Assembly: GCF_015352985.1 (NCBI RefSeq)
Contig: NZ_JACYXF010000029.1
Coordinates: forward strand, 1-64,000
Reading direction: 5' to 3'
Length of the DNA: 64,000 bases
From: Noviherbaspirillum malthae
GTDB lineage: Bacteria > Pseudomonadota > Gammaproteobacteria > Burkholderiales > Burkholderiaceae_D
The notes under the pieces are model-generated. The model was given only the letters and a program-made list of their open reading frames with translations, was not told the DNA's origin and ran no database searches. Shown here piece after piece: positions 25,144 through 34,345 of this stretch (position 1 is its first letter; each line of letters begins with the position of its first letter). The position numbers and the translations under genes are program-made.

Positions 25144-28100
25144 TGGAAACTCCTTGTAGGTGAGATGGATTTCATTCCGCGCCACATGCCGACGGCAAAC
25201 AGAGCGAAGCCTGCGATGAGAAGGCCGAGCACATTAATGATGCTGGCAGCGGGATTGTTTGCCGGGGCTTCGATTTCTGTCAGTTCGTAGTAGCGCGGAG
25301 CAGGTTCGGCGGCCGTTTCCGGCTCGGCGGCGGCTGCAGCTTCAGCAGCAGCCCCGGCCGCGGGCGATGCCGCAGCGGCTTGGGCAGGTATCGGCGTGCT
25401 GTTTGCCGTTGCTGCCCTGCCCGCTGCCGGAACGGGCGCCGGTGCAGACACATCTCCGCGCGCCTTGCCCAGGGTGACGCCGAGCGCCTGGGCATCACCG
25501 GCATCGAGCTGCGGCGCCAGCCATTGCCACATCGGATGGTCGGGCGCGGTGTGGCCGCTGCCGGGCAGGCCGTTCTTTTCGACCAGGCGAGCAAGCTCTC
25601 CGCCCATCTGCCTGATGGTGGCGGCATCGGTTTTCCAGAAGCCCTTTTCCGCGGCCACCATGAAGATGGCAAGCATCTGCGCCTTGACATGGGCGTTCTG
25701 GCCCTGGCCGAGGAATTGCGGCAGGCCGAGCTTTCTTGCATCCTCGAAGTAGACCGCTTTTACCTCGTCCCAGGCCCAGTTCTTGACCAGGTCGGGACGG
25801 GTGACTTGCCAGCCCCACAGGTTTTCGAGAAATTCGGTTCCCATCGTGCGTGCGCCTGCGTAGCCGTGGCTCATCAATGGCTTGAGCCAGGCGGGGTTGA
25901 GGAAGCGTCCGCGAAGTTCACCAAGCAGCGCGGTGGCCAGCGGTTCGATATCGGCGCGCCCGGGTTCGGCATGCTGCAGGATCAGCGCTTCCGGCGGGCG
26001 TCCGGTACGTCCTTCGATCGCCAGCGACAATCCGCCGAGATAGTCGAACGCATCGTTGTTGTCGAGCAGTCCGTAGAGATTGCTGGCCCGGCCATGGTAG
26101 GTGCGCGTGATGCGTCCGAGCACGGTATCGAAGGCCGCGTGGCTGGCTTCGCCGCTGTCCGCTAGGCCATAGGCATGGCCCATGCGCCTGCTGTAGGCGC
26201 GCCCGATCTCATCGCGTTCGCGCCATGCGCCGGAACGTTCCGTCAGTCGGTTGACGCCGGTGCCGTATGCACCGGGCGCGTCGCCGAAGATGCGCAGGGC
26301 AGCGGAGCGGCCGGCCTCGGCAACCGGCAATCCGGACTGCTCGAGATCGGCGAGCCGGTCCAGCCATTCGCGGGCCACGCGGTTTTCACTGACGGCTTCG
26401 CGGCCCCATTCGGCCGTCGGCACCGGCCCCAGCGCGGCAGCAAGCGCTTCTTTCAGTTCCGGGCGCTGTTCAAGCAGGCCGGCGGCGGACGCCGCCAAGG
26501 CAAGGCGCCCGGCACGGTCGATCAGATGGATCAGATTGGGATAAAGATCGCGGAACAGACCCGAGGTGGTGACGATCACATCGCGCCGCTCCGCGCCTGG
26601 CTTGAGACGGACATCGGTGACGATGCCGCGTGCATTCCATACCGGCTCGGTTCCCATCAGGGACAATGCGAACGCAACCATGACGCCTTCGTCACGCACC
26701 GCGTCCGATGCCCAGAGAATGATGCCCTCCGATCCCGGCGCCGACTTGTCACGGGCCGCAGCCTTGCCGGCCAGCGACTCGCCGAGACGGTAACCGACCC
26801 GGGTCGGCAGGATGTCGCCGTCGACGGCATGGAAGTTGCGGCCCGTCGGCAGCGCCTCCGGCGAGCGCAGCGGATCATTGCCTTTGCCCGGCGAAATGTA
26901 TCTGCCTTCCAGGCCGGCCAGCAGGCCCGTCATTTCGAGGCGCGGCGAATCGGCCAGCTTGCGGGCGACCTCGGGATCGTCGATGCCGCCCTTCTTCATC
27001 GAATCGAGCATCAGGTCCAGCGAAGGCTGGCTCCACTGGCGACCGAAGATGTGCAGGCCGTAGGGCATGAACTTTTCCTGCAGCTTGGTCAGGTAGTGGC
27101 CGATTTCATGGGCCAGCAGATCGTCGTCGGCCGCCTCGAAACCGATGCCGCGCACTTCGAGCACATCGGCCATCGAGGCTTCGAGTTCGGCTTTCAGATT
27201 CAGCGCCACTACCTGTTCGCGCATGGTGCGGGCCGCTTGAGCCTTGAGCGATTCGCTGGATGCGGCTTCGAAGCTTTCGACGATCTGGCGCAGGGCCAGC
27301 AGCTGGTCATAGAGCGGCGTCGACGCCAGCGGCGGCGTCAGGTGGTCGACCATCACCGCCAAACCGCGCCGCTTGGCCTGCGTGCCTTCGCCGACGCCGT
27401 CGACGATGTAGGGATAGATGCCGGGCAAGTCGGCGGCAATCAGGCTGGGATAGTCGTCGGCCGCCAGTCCGACGGCTTTGCCCGGCAGGAATTCATAGGT
27501 GGAATGCCGGCCGAGGTGCACCAGCGCATCGGCCTTGAAGCGGTCGCGCAGCCAGTGGTAGAACGCCAGGTATTGATGCGGCGGCGTGATGCTGGTGTTG
27601 GCATGCAGCAGTTCCTCATCCACTTCCCAGCCGCGCGGCGGCTGCGGGCCGATGAAGATGTTGCCGAAGGCGATGCCCGGCACCAGCAGCCTCCCGCCTT
27701 CCACCATGACCTTGCCCGGCGCGGCGCCCCACCCTCGGAGGCCTTCGATGCCGTAAGCGGTCAGGCGGCGCACCGTCGGTGCAAGCGCGGTGCAGGGCCG
27801 CCGGGAGTTGTCTTCGAGACAGGCAAGATATCCCTTTTCCAGCGCTTCCAGGTCGTGCATTGCCTGCTGCCGTTTCGGATGGTCCGCGCCTTCAACCAGG
27901 TGGCGCAACTCCTTCATGACGGCGTCGACGCGCTTGCGCCCGGCGGGACGTTCGCTGGCCGCCGCCGCTTCAAGCACTTCCGCATGCAGCCGCCCGAGCG
28001 GCCCGTCCGTCATCTCGCCGCGTACGCGGGGCGGCAGCTTCGCAAACCAGCGCGCGTAGTCGGCAGCGTCGACTCCCTCTACGGAAGCGCTGAGTTCGCG

Positions 28101-29543
28101 CAGCGCGGTGCGGTCTTCCGGCAGGTTCACGCCATGCGCCATGATGCGGTCGAGCAAGGCTTCCGACGAGGCCGGCAGATCGCCGGTGGTATAACCGGCC
28201 GCCTTGAGCGCATGCAGCATGTCGAACAGCGAGGCCGGCACGTCGAGGTTGTCGGCGCCGATGTTCTGCCGCCCGGGCGGGTGGTTGTAATAGATGATGG
28301 CGATACGCTTGTCCCGGTTGGCTTTGCCGCGCAGGCTCAGCCAGCGATGAACCCGCGCCGAGAGAAGATCGACTTGCGCGTCCAGCGCCACCGGCGGACG
28401 CGTTTCGATGCCGGTCGTGCGGTCTGTCTGGCTGCGCCCCTGTGCCGAGACCACGATGGGTTGCCCGATTCCCTGCAGCTCGGGCAAGGCGACACGGTAC
28501 TGCACCGAGTCGGCCGGCAATCCATCCGGCGACAGCCGCCACTGGGTTGCGCCGCGCTCGGTCAGACGGATTGCCTTGAAAACCGGCACGTCCAGTTTCC
28601 TGAATGCGTCGATGACGGCTTCTCGTCCTTCGGCGGCACCGACCACGAAGTCCTGCAGCACGACCAGCGCGGCCGGCCGCGCCGGGGCCACCAGCTCGGG
28701 CAGACGTTCCAGCGCATCGCGCGAAGCGGTTCCCCAGCGGGTCAGTATCTGCACGCAGGGCAGGCCGCGCTGCTCGATGCGCTGGCAAAGGGATGCGGGC
28801 GTGCCGGCATCCATGTTGGCGAGGTCCAGCACGACGACCGCAGGCTTGGCGGCAAGGCCCAGTGTCGCAGCCTTGCCCCATGCGGCTGCGTCGCTCAGTT
28901 CCCTGCTGCCGACGCGCATGCGCAAGGCGGGTTCCGGCTTCGGTGCGGGAAGCGCGCGGTTCGGATCGAGCAGATGGGCAAAAAGCGCGGCGGTGTTTTC
29001 GCTGCCCCAGGCTTGCCACGTCTGCCGGGCGGCAAGCCACCGGCGTGCCGTCGGATGGGCCATGGCAGCCTCCAGTGCTGCGGCCGGCGGCTTTTCCTGC
29101 GCCAGCCGGGACAAGGTCTCGGCGGGGAAGTCGCTCAAGCTTCCGGAGCGGTCGGCGCCGAGGTTGCGGCTCATGAGATTGAGGCTGGCTTCTCCATTCA
29201 TTGCAAGCACGGCGGTACGCGGCCGCGCATGGCGGGACAGCGTATCCTTGAGCCGGCGGGCAGGATCGCCGAAGACGGCCACGGCAAGGACGGTGTCGGC
29301 CTCCCCTATCCATTGGCCGAGCTGCTTGTCGCTGGCCGCCATGAGTTGCGCGGGGGTGCGCAGCACGATGCGGTCGCCGGGCCGGCTTGCCAGATGCCGG
29401 TGCGCAGCCTCGACGGCGGCTGGAGCGGCGCGTTCGGTGACGACGCCGAACAGGGTCGCAGCCCGGCCCTGCATGGAGGCAGCGCAGAGTACGACGCACA
29501 GCAGGTAGCGAAAGAAAGGCGAGGTTGTTGAGCGGATCGGCAT
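25140..29543 (-). CDS. Exported, membrane-anchored CobN-like chelatase subunit
   Basis: 1467-residue protein of the CobN/BchH (cobaltochelatase/magnesium chelatase large subunit) family. The family core is clear: YYNHPPGRQNIGADNLD near residue 440, then LGRHSTYEFLPGKAVGL and GEGTQAKRRGLAVMVDHLTP near 690-750, and ILWASDAVRDEGVMVAFAL near 960. Unlike cytoplasmic CobN, it begins with a signal peptide (about residues 1-29, ending MQGRA) and ends with an Ala/Pro-rich linker followed by a single membrane helix (NVLGLLIAGFALFAVGMW) and a basic tail. It is thus predicted to sit in the periplasm, anchored by its C-terminus. A cobalamin riboswitch precedes it, and no cobS/cobT or other corrin genes lie nearby. 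It probably handles cobalt or corrinoids during uptake. Confidence 0.88.
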   Translation of the reverse strand: MPIRSTTSPFFRYLLCVVLCAASMQGRAATLFGVVTERAAPAAVEAAHRHLASRPGDRIVLRTPAQLMAASDKQLGQWIGEADTVLAVAVFGDPARRLKDTLSRHARPRTAVLAMNGEASLNLMSRNLGADRSGSLSDFPAETLSRLAQEKPPAAALEAAMAHPTARRWLAARQTWQAWGSENTAALFAHLLDPNRALPAPKPEPALRMRVGSRELSDAAAWGKAATLGLAAKPAVVVLDLANMDAGTPASLCQRIEQRGLPCVQILTRWGTASRDALERLPELVAPARPAALVVLQDFVVGAAEGREAVIDAFRKLDVPVFKAIRLTERGATQWRLSPDGLPADSVQYRVALPELQGIGQPIVVSAQGRSQTDRTTGIETRPPVALDAQVDLLSARVHRWLSLRGKANRDKRIAIIYYNHPPGRQNIGADNLDVPASLFDMLHALKAAGYTTGDLPASSEALLDRIMAHGVNLPEDRTALRELSASVEGVDAADYARWFAKLPPRVRGEMTDGPLGRLHAEVLEAAAASERPAGRKRVDAVMKELRHLVEGADHPKRQQAMHDLEALEKGYLACLEDNSRRPCTALAPTVRRLTAYGIEGLRGWGAAPGKVMVEGGRLLVPGIAFGNIFIGPQPPRGWEVDEELLHANTSITPPHQYLAFYHWLRDRFKADALVHLGRHSTYEFLPGKAVGLAADDYPSLIAADLPGIYPYIVDGVGEGTQAKRRGLAVMVDHLTPPLASTPLYDQLLALRQIVESFEAASSESLKAQAARTMREQVVALNLKAELEASMADVLEVRGIGFEAADDDLLAHEIGHYLTKLQEKFMPYGLHIFGRQWSQPSLDLMLDSMKKGGIDDPEVARKLADSPRLEMTGLLAGLEGRYISPGKGNDPLRSPEALPTGRNFHAVDGDILPTRVGYRLGESLAGKAAARDKSAPGSEGIILWASDAVRDEGVMVAFALSLMGTEPVWNARGIVTDVRLKPGAERRDVIVTTSGLFRDLYPNLIHLIDRAGRLALAASAAGLLEQRPELKEALAAALGPVPTAEWGREAVSENRVAREWLDRLADLEQSGLPVAEAGRSAALRIFGDAPGAYGTGVNRLTERSGAWRERDEIGRAYSRRMGHAYGLADSGEASHAAFDTVLGRITRTYHGRASNLYGLLDNNDAFDYLGGLSLAIEGRTGRPPEALILQHAEPGRADIEPLATALLGELRGRFLNPAWLKPLMSHGYAGARTMGTEFLENLWGWQVTRPDLVKNWAWDEVKAVYFEDARKLGLPQFLGQGQNAHVKAQMLAIFMVAAEKGFWKTDAATIRQMGGELARLVEKNGLPGSGHTAPDHPMWQWLAPQLDAGDAQALGVTLGKARGDVSAPAPVPAAGRAATANSTPIPAQAAAASPAAGAAAEAAAAAEPETAAEPAPRYYELTEIEAPANNPAASIINVLGLLIAGFALFAVGMWRGMKSISPTRSFQ

Positions 29544-29666
29544 TTTCTTCGGACGGTGGACTGAACGGCAGCCGAACCGGACCGGGAGAAAAAGCTCACG
29601 CGTGCCCGCCTCGCGGCAAGCAACGATTGAACCCATCCCATCACCCCGGGGATTGGCGCGGCATAT

Positions 29667-29845
29667 GCTTCAGGCCGGTCTTCTGGCTCGCCGTCGTCCT
29701 CCTCCGGCCTTCCCATGCATGCGCACAGTGGTGTTTCCGGAGTCGTCAGGCTTACAGCAGCGGGGGCTGCGCCGGAATATCTGACTGTGCAGAGTCACCG
29801 GCTTCCCGTTTCACCCGCCCCGTAAATCCGGAGCAAGGCACCTAA
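29667..29845 (-). promoter_or_regulatory. Cobalamin riboswitch upstream of the CobN-like gene
   Basis: On the minus strand the element reads GGTGCC near its 5' end, GAAACGGGAAGCCGGTG, GCGCAGCCCCCGCTGCTGTAA, CCACTGTGCGCATG, CATGGGAAGG and the B12-box-like GAGCCAGAAGACCGGCCTG, all in the order of the cobalamin aptamer. It ends about 125 bases before the CobN-like start and should repress the CobN-like, ExbB-like and DUF2149 genes when cobalamin is plentiful. Confidence 0.95.
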
Positions 29846-30036
29846 AGTGGCACAAGTATAACGCAGCGGGAACATCTTTCCGCGCCTTGTTCCTTGAGTC
29901 GGAAAAATGCCGGCCGGATTTGCAGATTGTCCAGGCGACCGAACGGGGATGGAAAGCGCTTGAAGGAACAGGCAGACGCAGGTCCGGGACACGACAACTC
30001 GCATGCCAGCGCTACCCTTGCCGTCCGCCTGTTGAT

Positions 30037-31005
30037 TTATTCGTCCAGGGTAAAGCCGGTTGACTTCACGATCGGGCCCCAGCGCTTGATATCGGCCTTG
30101 ACCCTGGCATCGAACTCGGCCGGCGTCGACGTCTTGACGATGAATCCAAGTTTTTCCACGGTCTCGGCGACGCCGGGGCGGCTGAACGCTTCCTTGACCG
30201 CGGCGCCGAGTTTGGCGACCAGATCGCCTGACGCCTCTGCAGGCAGGAAGACACCGAACCACTCCTCCGACTCCAGTTCCTTCATGCCTGCTTCGGCGAA
30301 TGTCGGAACGTCCGGCAGGAACTTCGAGCGCTGCGGGGACGAGATGGCAAGAATCCGTACCTTGCCGGAACGCGCATAGGGCAACACCTCGCTGATCACG
30401 TTGATGCTGGAGGCGATCTGGCCGCCCATCATGTCCTGTACGGCCAGCGCCCCGCCACGATAGCCGATATGCAGGTAATCAAAACCGCCGCTGCGGGCGA
30501 GCATCGTGCCCAGGAAATGCGGTGCAGTGCCGGCTCCGGGACTGCCATAGGCAGCCTCCTTGGGATTGGCTTGGCACCACTGGACGAAGTCGGCCAGCGT
30601 CTTCACTTTTTCAGGGACCGAAGGTCCGACGGTGATCGCGTAGGGTATCGTCACCAGGGACGTGACCGGCTTGAAATCCGTGGCCGGATTGTAGGTGAGC
30701 TTCTTGTACACATGCGGGTAGATGATCATCATGGAACCCGGCGTCATCAGGATCGTGCGTCCGTTTCCGGACGCGCGCTTGACGAAGTCGACCGCGAGCC
30801 GGCCGGCGGCTCCGGCACGATTCTCCACGAGCGTTATGCCTGATCCATACTTAAGGTTCTGTGCCAGCGTTCTGGCGACGACATCGGTGCTGCCGCCGGG
30901 CGCAAAACCTACCATGATGCGATTGGTTTCATCGGTTTGCGCCAGTACACTTGCAGGCAGTGCTGCAGTCAGGCCAGCCATCGCAATAAAGCTGCGTCGT
31001 TTCAT
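30037..31005 (-). CDS. Bug-family tripartite tricarboxylate transporter receptor
   Basis: 322-residue periplasmic receptor of the Bug (TctC) family. The signal peptide covers about residues 1-22 (MKRRSFIAMAG... ending SVLA). The family motifs are GFAPGGSTDVVAR near residue 33, LVENRAGAAGRLA, the YGSPGAGTAPHFLG ligand loop near 150 and the PTFAEAGM motif near 230. GGAGGAGGCAAC precedes the ATG. No TctA/TctB membrane genes lie nearby, as is usual for the many orphan Bug genes of Burkholderiales. The ligand may be any carboxylate; the adjacent FAD-linked oxidase gene lies beyond a repeat-containing gap. Confidence 0.92.
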   Translation of the reverse strand: MKRRSFIAMAGLTAALPASVLAQTDETNRIMVGFAPGGSTDVVARTLAQNLKYGSGITLVENRAGAAGRLAVDFVKRASGNGRTILMTPGSMMIIYPHVYKKLTYNPATDFKPVTSLVTIPYAITVGPSVPEKVKTLADFVQWCQANPKEAAYGSPGAGTAPHFLGTMLARSGGFDYLHIGYRGGALAVQDMMGGQIASSINVISEVLPYARSGKVRILAISSPQRSKFLPDVPTFAEAGMKELESEEWFGVFLPAEASGDLVAKLGAAVKEAFSRPGVAETVEKLGFIVKTSTPAEFDARVKADIKRWGPIVKSTGFTLDE

Positions 31006-31171
31006 GTTGCCTCCTCCAGGTTTGTAGTGATGAAGATCAGATATGCAAGCTTTGACATAAAGACGTGATCCAGTTTGTCTAGCGATGTCCTTGCGCCGCG
31101 TCGAAGATGCCTTGTTGATCGAAGAAAGCGTCCATTCTTCAGTGCGGGCTGCCGTGCTGCAATGAGCCGTA

Positions 31172-31441
31172 CTACGCTGTTATTTCATTTCGTATCAGGC
31201 ATGCGCGTACACTGGCGCTATACCAGCGCGCGCCGTAGCGTCCATTCAAGCCCTTGCGGTTTAGATCCCGCGCGATGAAACCGTACGACGCCCCCGTCAT
31301 TCGTTTCTGTACAATCAGTTCAATGACGACATCGCTGAAGTTCTTCTGGAACGGGGCACTGCTTTTTGGAACTGCCCGATTCTTTTCAGCAGCTTCGGTG
31401 TTCTCGACGAGCTGATGCAATAAAAAGTGTGAAGCAGCCAT
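31172..31441 (-). CDS. Small protein with recombinase-like DNA-binding motif
   Basis: Open frame of 89 codons. Its C-terminal half reads GASYGFIARDLNRKGLNGRY and then GARWYSASVRACLIRNE, which resembles the helix-turn-helix of the Recombinase domain of large serine recombinases (iArdLN-x-G...W...V...L). No catalytic resolvase domain is present on either side, so this is either a free-standing small DNA-binding protein or a remnant. A GAGAGG stretch lies just before the ATG. The 5' half has no recognisable pattern. It sits in a gene-poor gap beside a repeat element. Confidence 0.4.
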   Translation of the reverse strand: MAASHFLLHQLVENTEAAEKNRAVPKSSAPFQKNFSDVVIELIVQKRMTGASYGFIARDLNRKGLNGRYGARWYSASVRACLIRNEITA

Positions 31442-31573
31442 AGCCTCTCAACGTGGCATTAAACGTTCGTATCGAACAATGCATCGCGTTCACCATGACC
31501 GGCACTGCCATCATTCCGGACGCTCAAGATGAATGACGACGCGACACAAGCGACTAACCACATACGGATCAGA

Positions 31574-31771
31574 TTCCCCTCTCCCGCAAGCGGGAGAGGG
31601 GTTGGGGGTGAGGGGGATAGCAAAGCCACCTACGGTCTTGACGAGCTCCCTCATCCCCAACCCTCGCTCCGCGCCCCACGACTCGGCCTGCAAGCCAAGT
31701 CGGCTACGGCAGCGCAAACCAGTAGTTTGCGAAACCCTGCCTGCGCCCCGCCTGCGGGAGAAGGGAGCGTA
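31574..31771. repeat. REP-like composite repeat, copy 1
   Basis: The left unit is a perfect palindrome, CCTCTCCCGCAAGCGGGAGAGG, followed by GGTTGGGGGTGAGGG. About 60 bases later the inverted sequence CCCTCATCCCCAACCCTC appears, and the element ends with a degenerate hairpin (CGCCTGCGGGAGAAGGGAGCG). The same unit occurs at 40966 and 44666. It lies directly after the stop codon of the FAD-linked oxidase gene, a usual position for REP elements. Confidence 0.8.
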
Positions 31772-31800
31772 ATCACATAAGCTAATTGCAAAGGATTTTT

Positions 31801-33192
31801 TCATTCGCTTGAGTCGAAAACTCTCCCCGCATTCAATCCTGAGTTGCAGTCAACCGCCCGTTTAATCATGCGCATAAGCGCAATTTCCTCCGGCCCGCGA
31901 CTATGCCTGAGAAACGGCTTCTTCAGACGCCCGATACCATGCTCACCCGAAATGCTGCCGCCCGCCTTTTCAACGGCGGTGTAGACAAAATCGTCAATAG
32001 GCACAATGTCTTCATCGCGATGAGGTCCCGTGGCGTAGTGAAGATTGCCATCGCCCAGATGGCCGAAGAACAAGTGCCTGGCCGACGGATAGCTTGCCTG
32101 CATGTCCTTCTTGATTCCCTCGATGAATCCATCCATCCGGGATACGGGAATACCGATGTCGAACGCGATATACGGTTTCATGCCGGAGAGCAGTTCGCCG
32201 ATCGCATCGCGCATTTCCCATAGCTGCGCAGCCTGCTCGCTCGAATGCGGGAGAATCACATCGCTCACGATGCCCTCTTCCAGTGCTTGCTCCAGCAGCC
32301 TTTGCAACGCCAGCTCCTGCTCCGGAGAATCCATGCCCTCGGCTTCCAGCAGAACGTAGACCGGATAGTCGCCATCGAATGGCTTGGCCCGGCCGAGCGC
32401 GGCAGATGCGAGATCGAGATAGTCATCCCACATGACTTCAAAGGCCGACAGCGAAGGAATGGAAGAGCGCGCCATCTTGAGCAGCGTCGTCAGGTTCCCG
32501 AACGACTCCAATGCGCAGAAGGCGGAGTACCGGCGCTGCGGTTTGGGAAACAGCTTGAGCACCACTTTCGTGACAATGCCCAGCGTTCCTTCGGAACCGA
32601 TGAAGAGGTGCTTGAGGTCCAGGCCGGTATTGTTCTTCATGACCTTGTTCAACATGGAAAGCACCGTGCCGTCGGCGAGCACCACCTCGAGGCCCAGCAC
32701 GAGCTCTCTCATCGTGCCGTATCGCAGAACGCGGTTTCCACCTGCATTGGTGGCGACATTGCCGCCGATCTGGCAGCTGCCGCGCGCACCGCAATCCAGG
32801 GGAAAATACCAGTCGTGCGCCTCGACGGAATCAGCGACTGCCTGCAAGGTGGCGCCGGCCTGCACGGTGACGGTTCCACCTTGGAGATCGAATTCCTCGA
32901 CTTTGTTCATGCGTTCCAGCGAAATGACAATGTCGCCCTGATCCGGTACTGCGCCGCCGGCAAGACCGGTCAGGCCTCCCTGGATCGTGATCTTTTTCCC
33001 GGCCTTGTGACAAGCCGCTGCAATGTCCGCAACCTCCCTGGTGGTGCGCGGACGCAGGACAGCAAGCGGTTGCCCGCCGACGAGCCCGCTCCAGTCACCA
33101 AGATAACGTTTCATATCCGCTTCGTTATGGATAGGAGAAAAACCGGCCAGTGAGGCGAGCAATTCAATCTCGGCGTATTTAATGGCATTCAT
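31801..33192 (-). CDS. FAD-binding oxidase, D-2-hydroxyacid/glycolate dehydrogenase type (GlcD-like)
   Basis: 463-residue flavoprotein of the VAO/PCMH family. The FAD domain includes VLRPRTTREVADIAAAC, ITIQGGLTGLAGGAVP (pyrophosphate loop) and GSCQIGGNVATNAGGNRVLR near residue 130; the C-terminal FAD_oxidase domain ends with ISGEHGIGRLKKPFL, a conserved motif of D-lactate and glycolate dehydrogenases. It likely oxidises a D-2-hydroxy acid and passes electrons to quinone. The ATG at 33192 was preferred over a TTG at 33213; neither has a strong ribosome binding site. It is divergent from a LysR gene with a dyad between them, so that regulator probably controls it. Confidence 0.9.
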   Translation of the reverse strand: MNAIKYAEIELLASLAGFSPIHNEADMKRYLGDWSGLVGGQPLAVLRPRTTREVADIAAACHKAGKKITIQGGLTGLAGGAVPDQGDIVISLERMNKVEEFDLQGGTVTVQAGATLQAVADSVEAHDWYFPLDCGARGSCQIGGNVATNAGGNRVLRYGTMRELVLGLEVVLADGTVLSMLNKVMKNNTGLDLKHLFIGSEGTLGIVTKVVLKLFPKPQRRYSAFCALESFGNLTTLLKMARSSIPSLSAFEVMWDDYLDLASAALGRAKPFDGDYPVYVLLEAEGMDSPEQELALQRLLEQALEEGIVSDVILPHSSEQAAQLWEMRDAIGELLSGMKPYIAFDIGIPVSRMDGFIEGIKKDMQASYPSARHLFFGHLGDGNLHYATGPHRDEDIVPIDDFVYTAVEKAGGSISGEHGIGRLKKPFLRHSRGPEEIALMRMIKRAVDCNSGLNAGRVFDSSE

Positions 33193-33277
33193 TACGGCAC
33201 ACCTGTCATTCAAGGAGGAACACGTGATAGGCTACACGCTGACCATCTGTTCCACCATTGACTTATTTTCATATTTT

Positions 33278-33295
33278 CATAACCATTAGGTTATG
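33278..33295. promoter_or_regulatory. Inverted repeat, candidate LysR operator
   Basis: CATAACC at 33278-33284 and GGTTATG at 33289-33295 form a perfect dyad around ATTA. It lies 25 bases before the LysR start and about 85 bases before the divergent FAD-linked oxidase start. Confidence 0.55.
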
Positions 33296-33320
33296 GCGCC
33301 CCAATTAAATTTAATCACCC

Positions 33321-34244
33321 ATGCAGCCAAAGCGATTCTTCGAAGCAGACCTTAAAGTCCACCAGCTGCGCGTTCTCGTGCAGTTGCGTCAGCTGGGCAA
33401 AGTGCAGAAAGTGGCCGATGCATTGCACGTCACCCAGCCCGCCATCTCGAAGCAGCTCCGGGAAATTGAAAGCGCCATCGGCACGCCGCTGTTCGAGCGA
33501 ATCGGCAACCGGATCGAGTTCACGGCGGTAGGCGATCACCTCGCACGGCGCGCGGCCCAGATTCTCCAGGAACTGCAATCTCTTGAAACCGAAGTCGCCG
33601 CGCTGTCGAAAGGCCTTGCCGGAGAACTGAGCGTCGGCATGGTTACGACTGCGGTGCAGCTGCTGGTGCCCGACGTTCTTCTGCGTTTCCGCCAGCTTGC
33701 GCCGAATGCATGCGTCGATCTTGTGGAACGCACGGCTGGCGAGTTGTTTGAGATGCTGGACGCCGGGCAGGTCGATCTGATCGTATGCCGGGTCACGGAC
33801 AGGAAGACGCTGCAGCCGGGCCTGTCCAGCGTATTGCTGACGGATCCCCTGGTCATATGCTGCAGCAGCGGACATCCTCTCGCACTGAGGACCGATCTCC
33901 AGTGGAAAGACTTGGAGGCGATGAGCTGGGTGGCGCCGGCGCGCGGCTCGCCCGCCCTTGAGGCATTCATGCAATTGCTGGACAAGCACGGCGTATCGCC
34001 CCGTATCGCGGTCCACACGATATCGATCACGGCAATAATCCCCTTGCTAAGCGGCAGCGATATGCTCGGCCTGCTTCCATTGAGCATGGCAAGGCGGCTT
34101 GCGACTGAGCAGCGCATCCGGATGCTTCCCCTGGATTCGGAAAACCTGCTTGGACAGATATCCGCGCACTGGAAAGCGGGCAATACGAATCCGCTGGCGA
34201 GCCTGATGACCGACTGCCTGCGGGAAGCGAATCAGCTTGAATGA
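33321..34244 (+). CDS. LysR-family transcriptional regulator
   Basis: 307-residue LysR regulator with the N-terminal helix-turn-helix (LVQLRQLGKVQKVADALHVT and QPAISKQLREIESAIGTPLF, residues 18-58) and a periplasmic-binding-like effector domain (GELSVGMVTTAV onward). It is transcribed away from the FAD-linked oxidase gene, and the intervening dyad at 33278 fits its binding site. It is therefore the probable regulator of that oxidase. It ends before a shared terminator with the glycogen phosphorylase gene. Confidence 0.92.
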   Translation: MQPKRFFEADLKVHQLRVLVQLRQLGKVQKVADALHVTQPAISKQLREIESAIGTPLFERIGNRIEFTAVGDHLARRAAQILQELQSLETEVAALSKGLAGELSVGMVTTAVQLLVPDVLLRFRQLAPNACVDLVERTAGELFEMLDAGQVDLIVCRVTDRKTLQPGLSSVLLTDPLVICCSSGHPLALRTDLQWKDLEAMSWVAPARGSPALEAFMQLLDKHGVSPRIAVHTISITAIIPLLSGSDMLGLLPLSMARRLATEQRIRMLPLDSENLLGQISAHWKAGNTNPLASLMTDCLREANQLE

Positions 34245-34271
34245 ACTATTGATCAATATATTTCAGCAAAA

Positions 34272-34302
34272 AAGCCGCAGGCAGTGAATCATCCTGCGGC
34301 TT
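34272..34302. terminator. Bidirectional intrinsic terminator
   Basis: AAGCCGCAGG at 34272-34281 pairs with CCTGCGGCTT at 34293-34302, flanked by an A-run on the left and a T-rich tract on the right. It lies between the convergent LysR and glycogen phosphorylase genes and should work in both directions. Confidence 0.85.
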
Positions 34303-34345
34303 CTACTTACCATCTCCGGCCGCTGCCGCTTGTCACTGCCGGCTG

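Noticed and set aside
26175-29531. Open frame of 1118 codons on the plus strand across the CobN-like gene
   Set aside because: It is a mirror frame of the CobN-like gene, with histidine- and arginine-rich low-complexity composition and no start signal or family pattern.
31574-31771. CRISPR-like array of short repeats
   Set aside because: The palindromes are few, irregularly spaced and inverted; there are no equal spacers and no cas genes.
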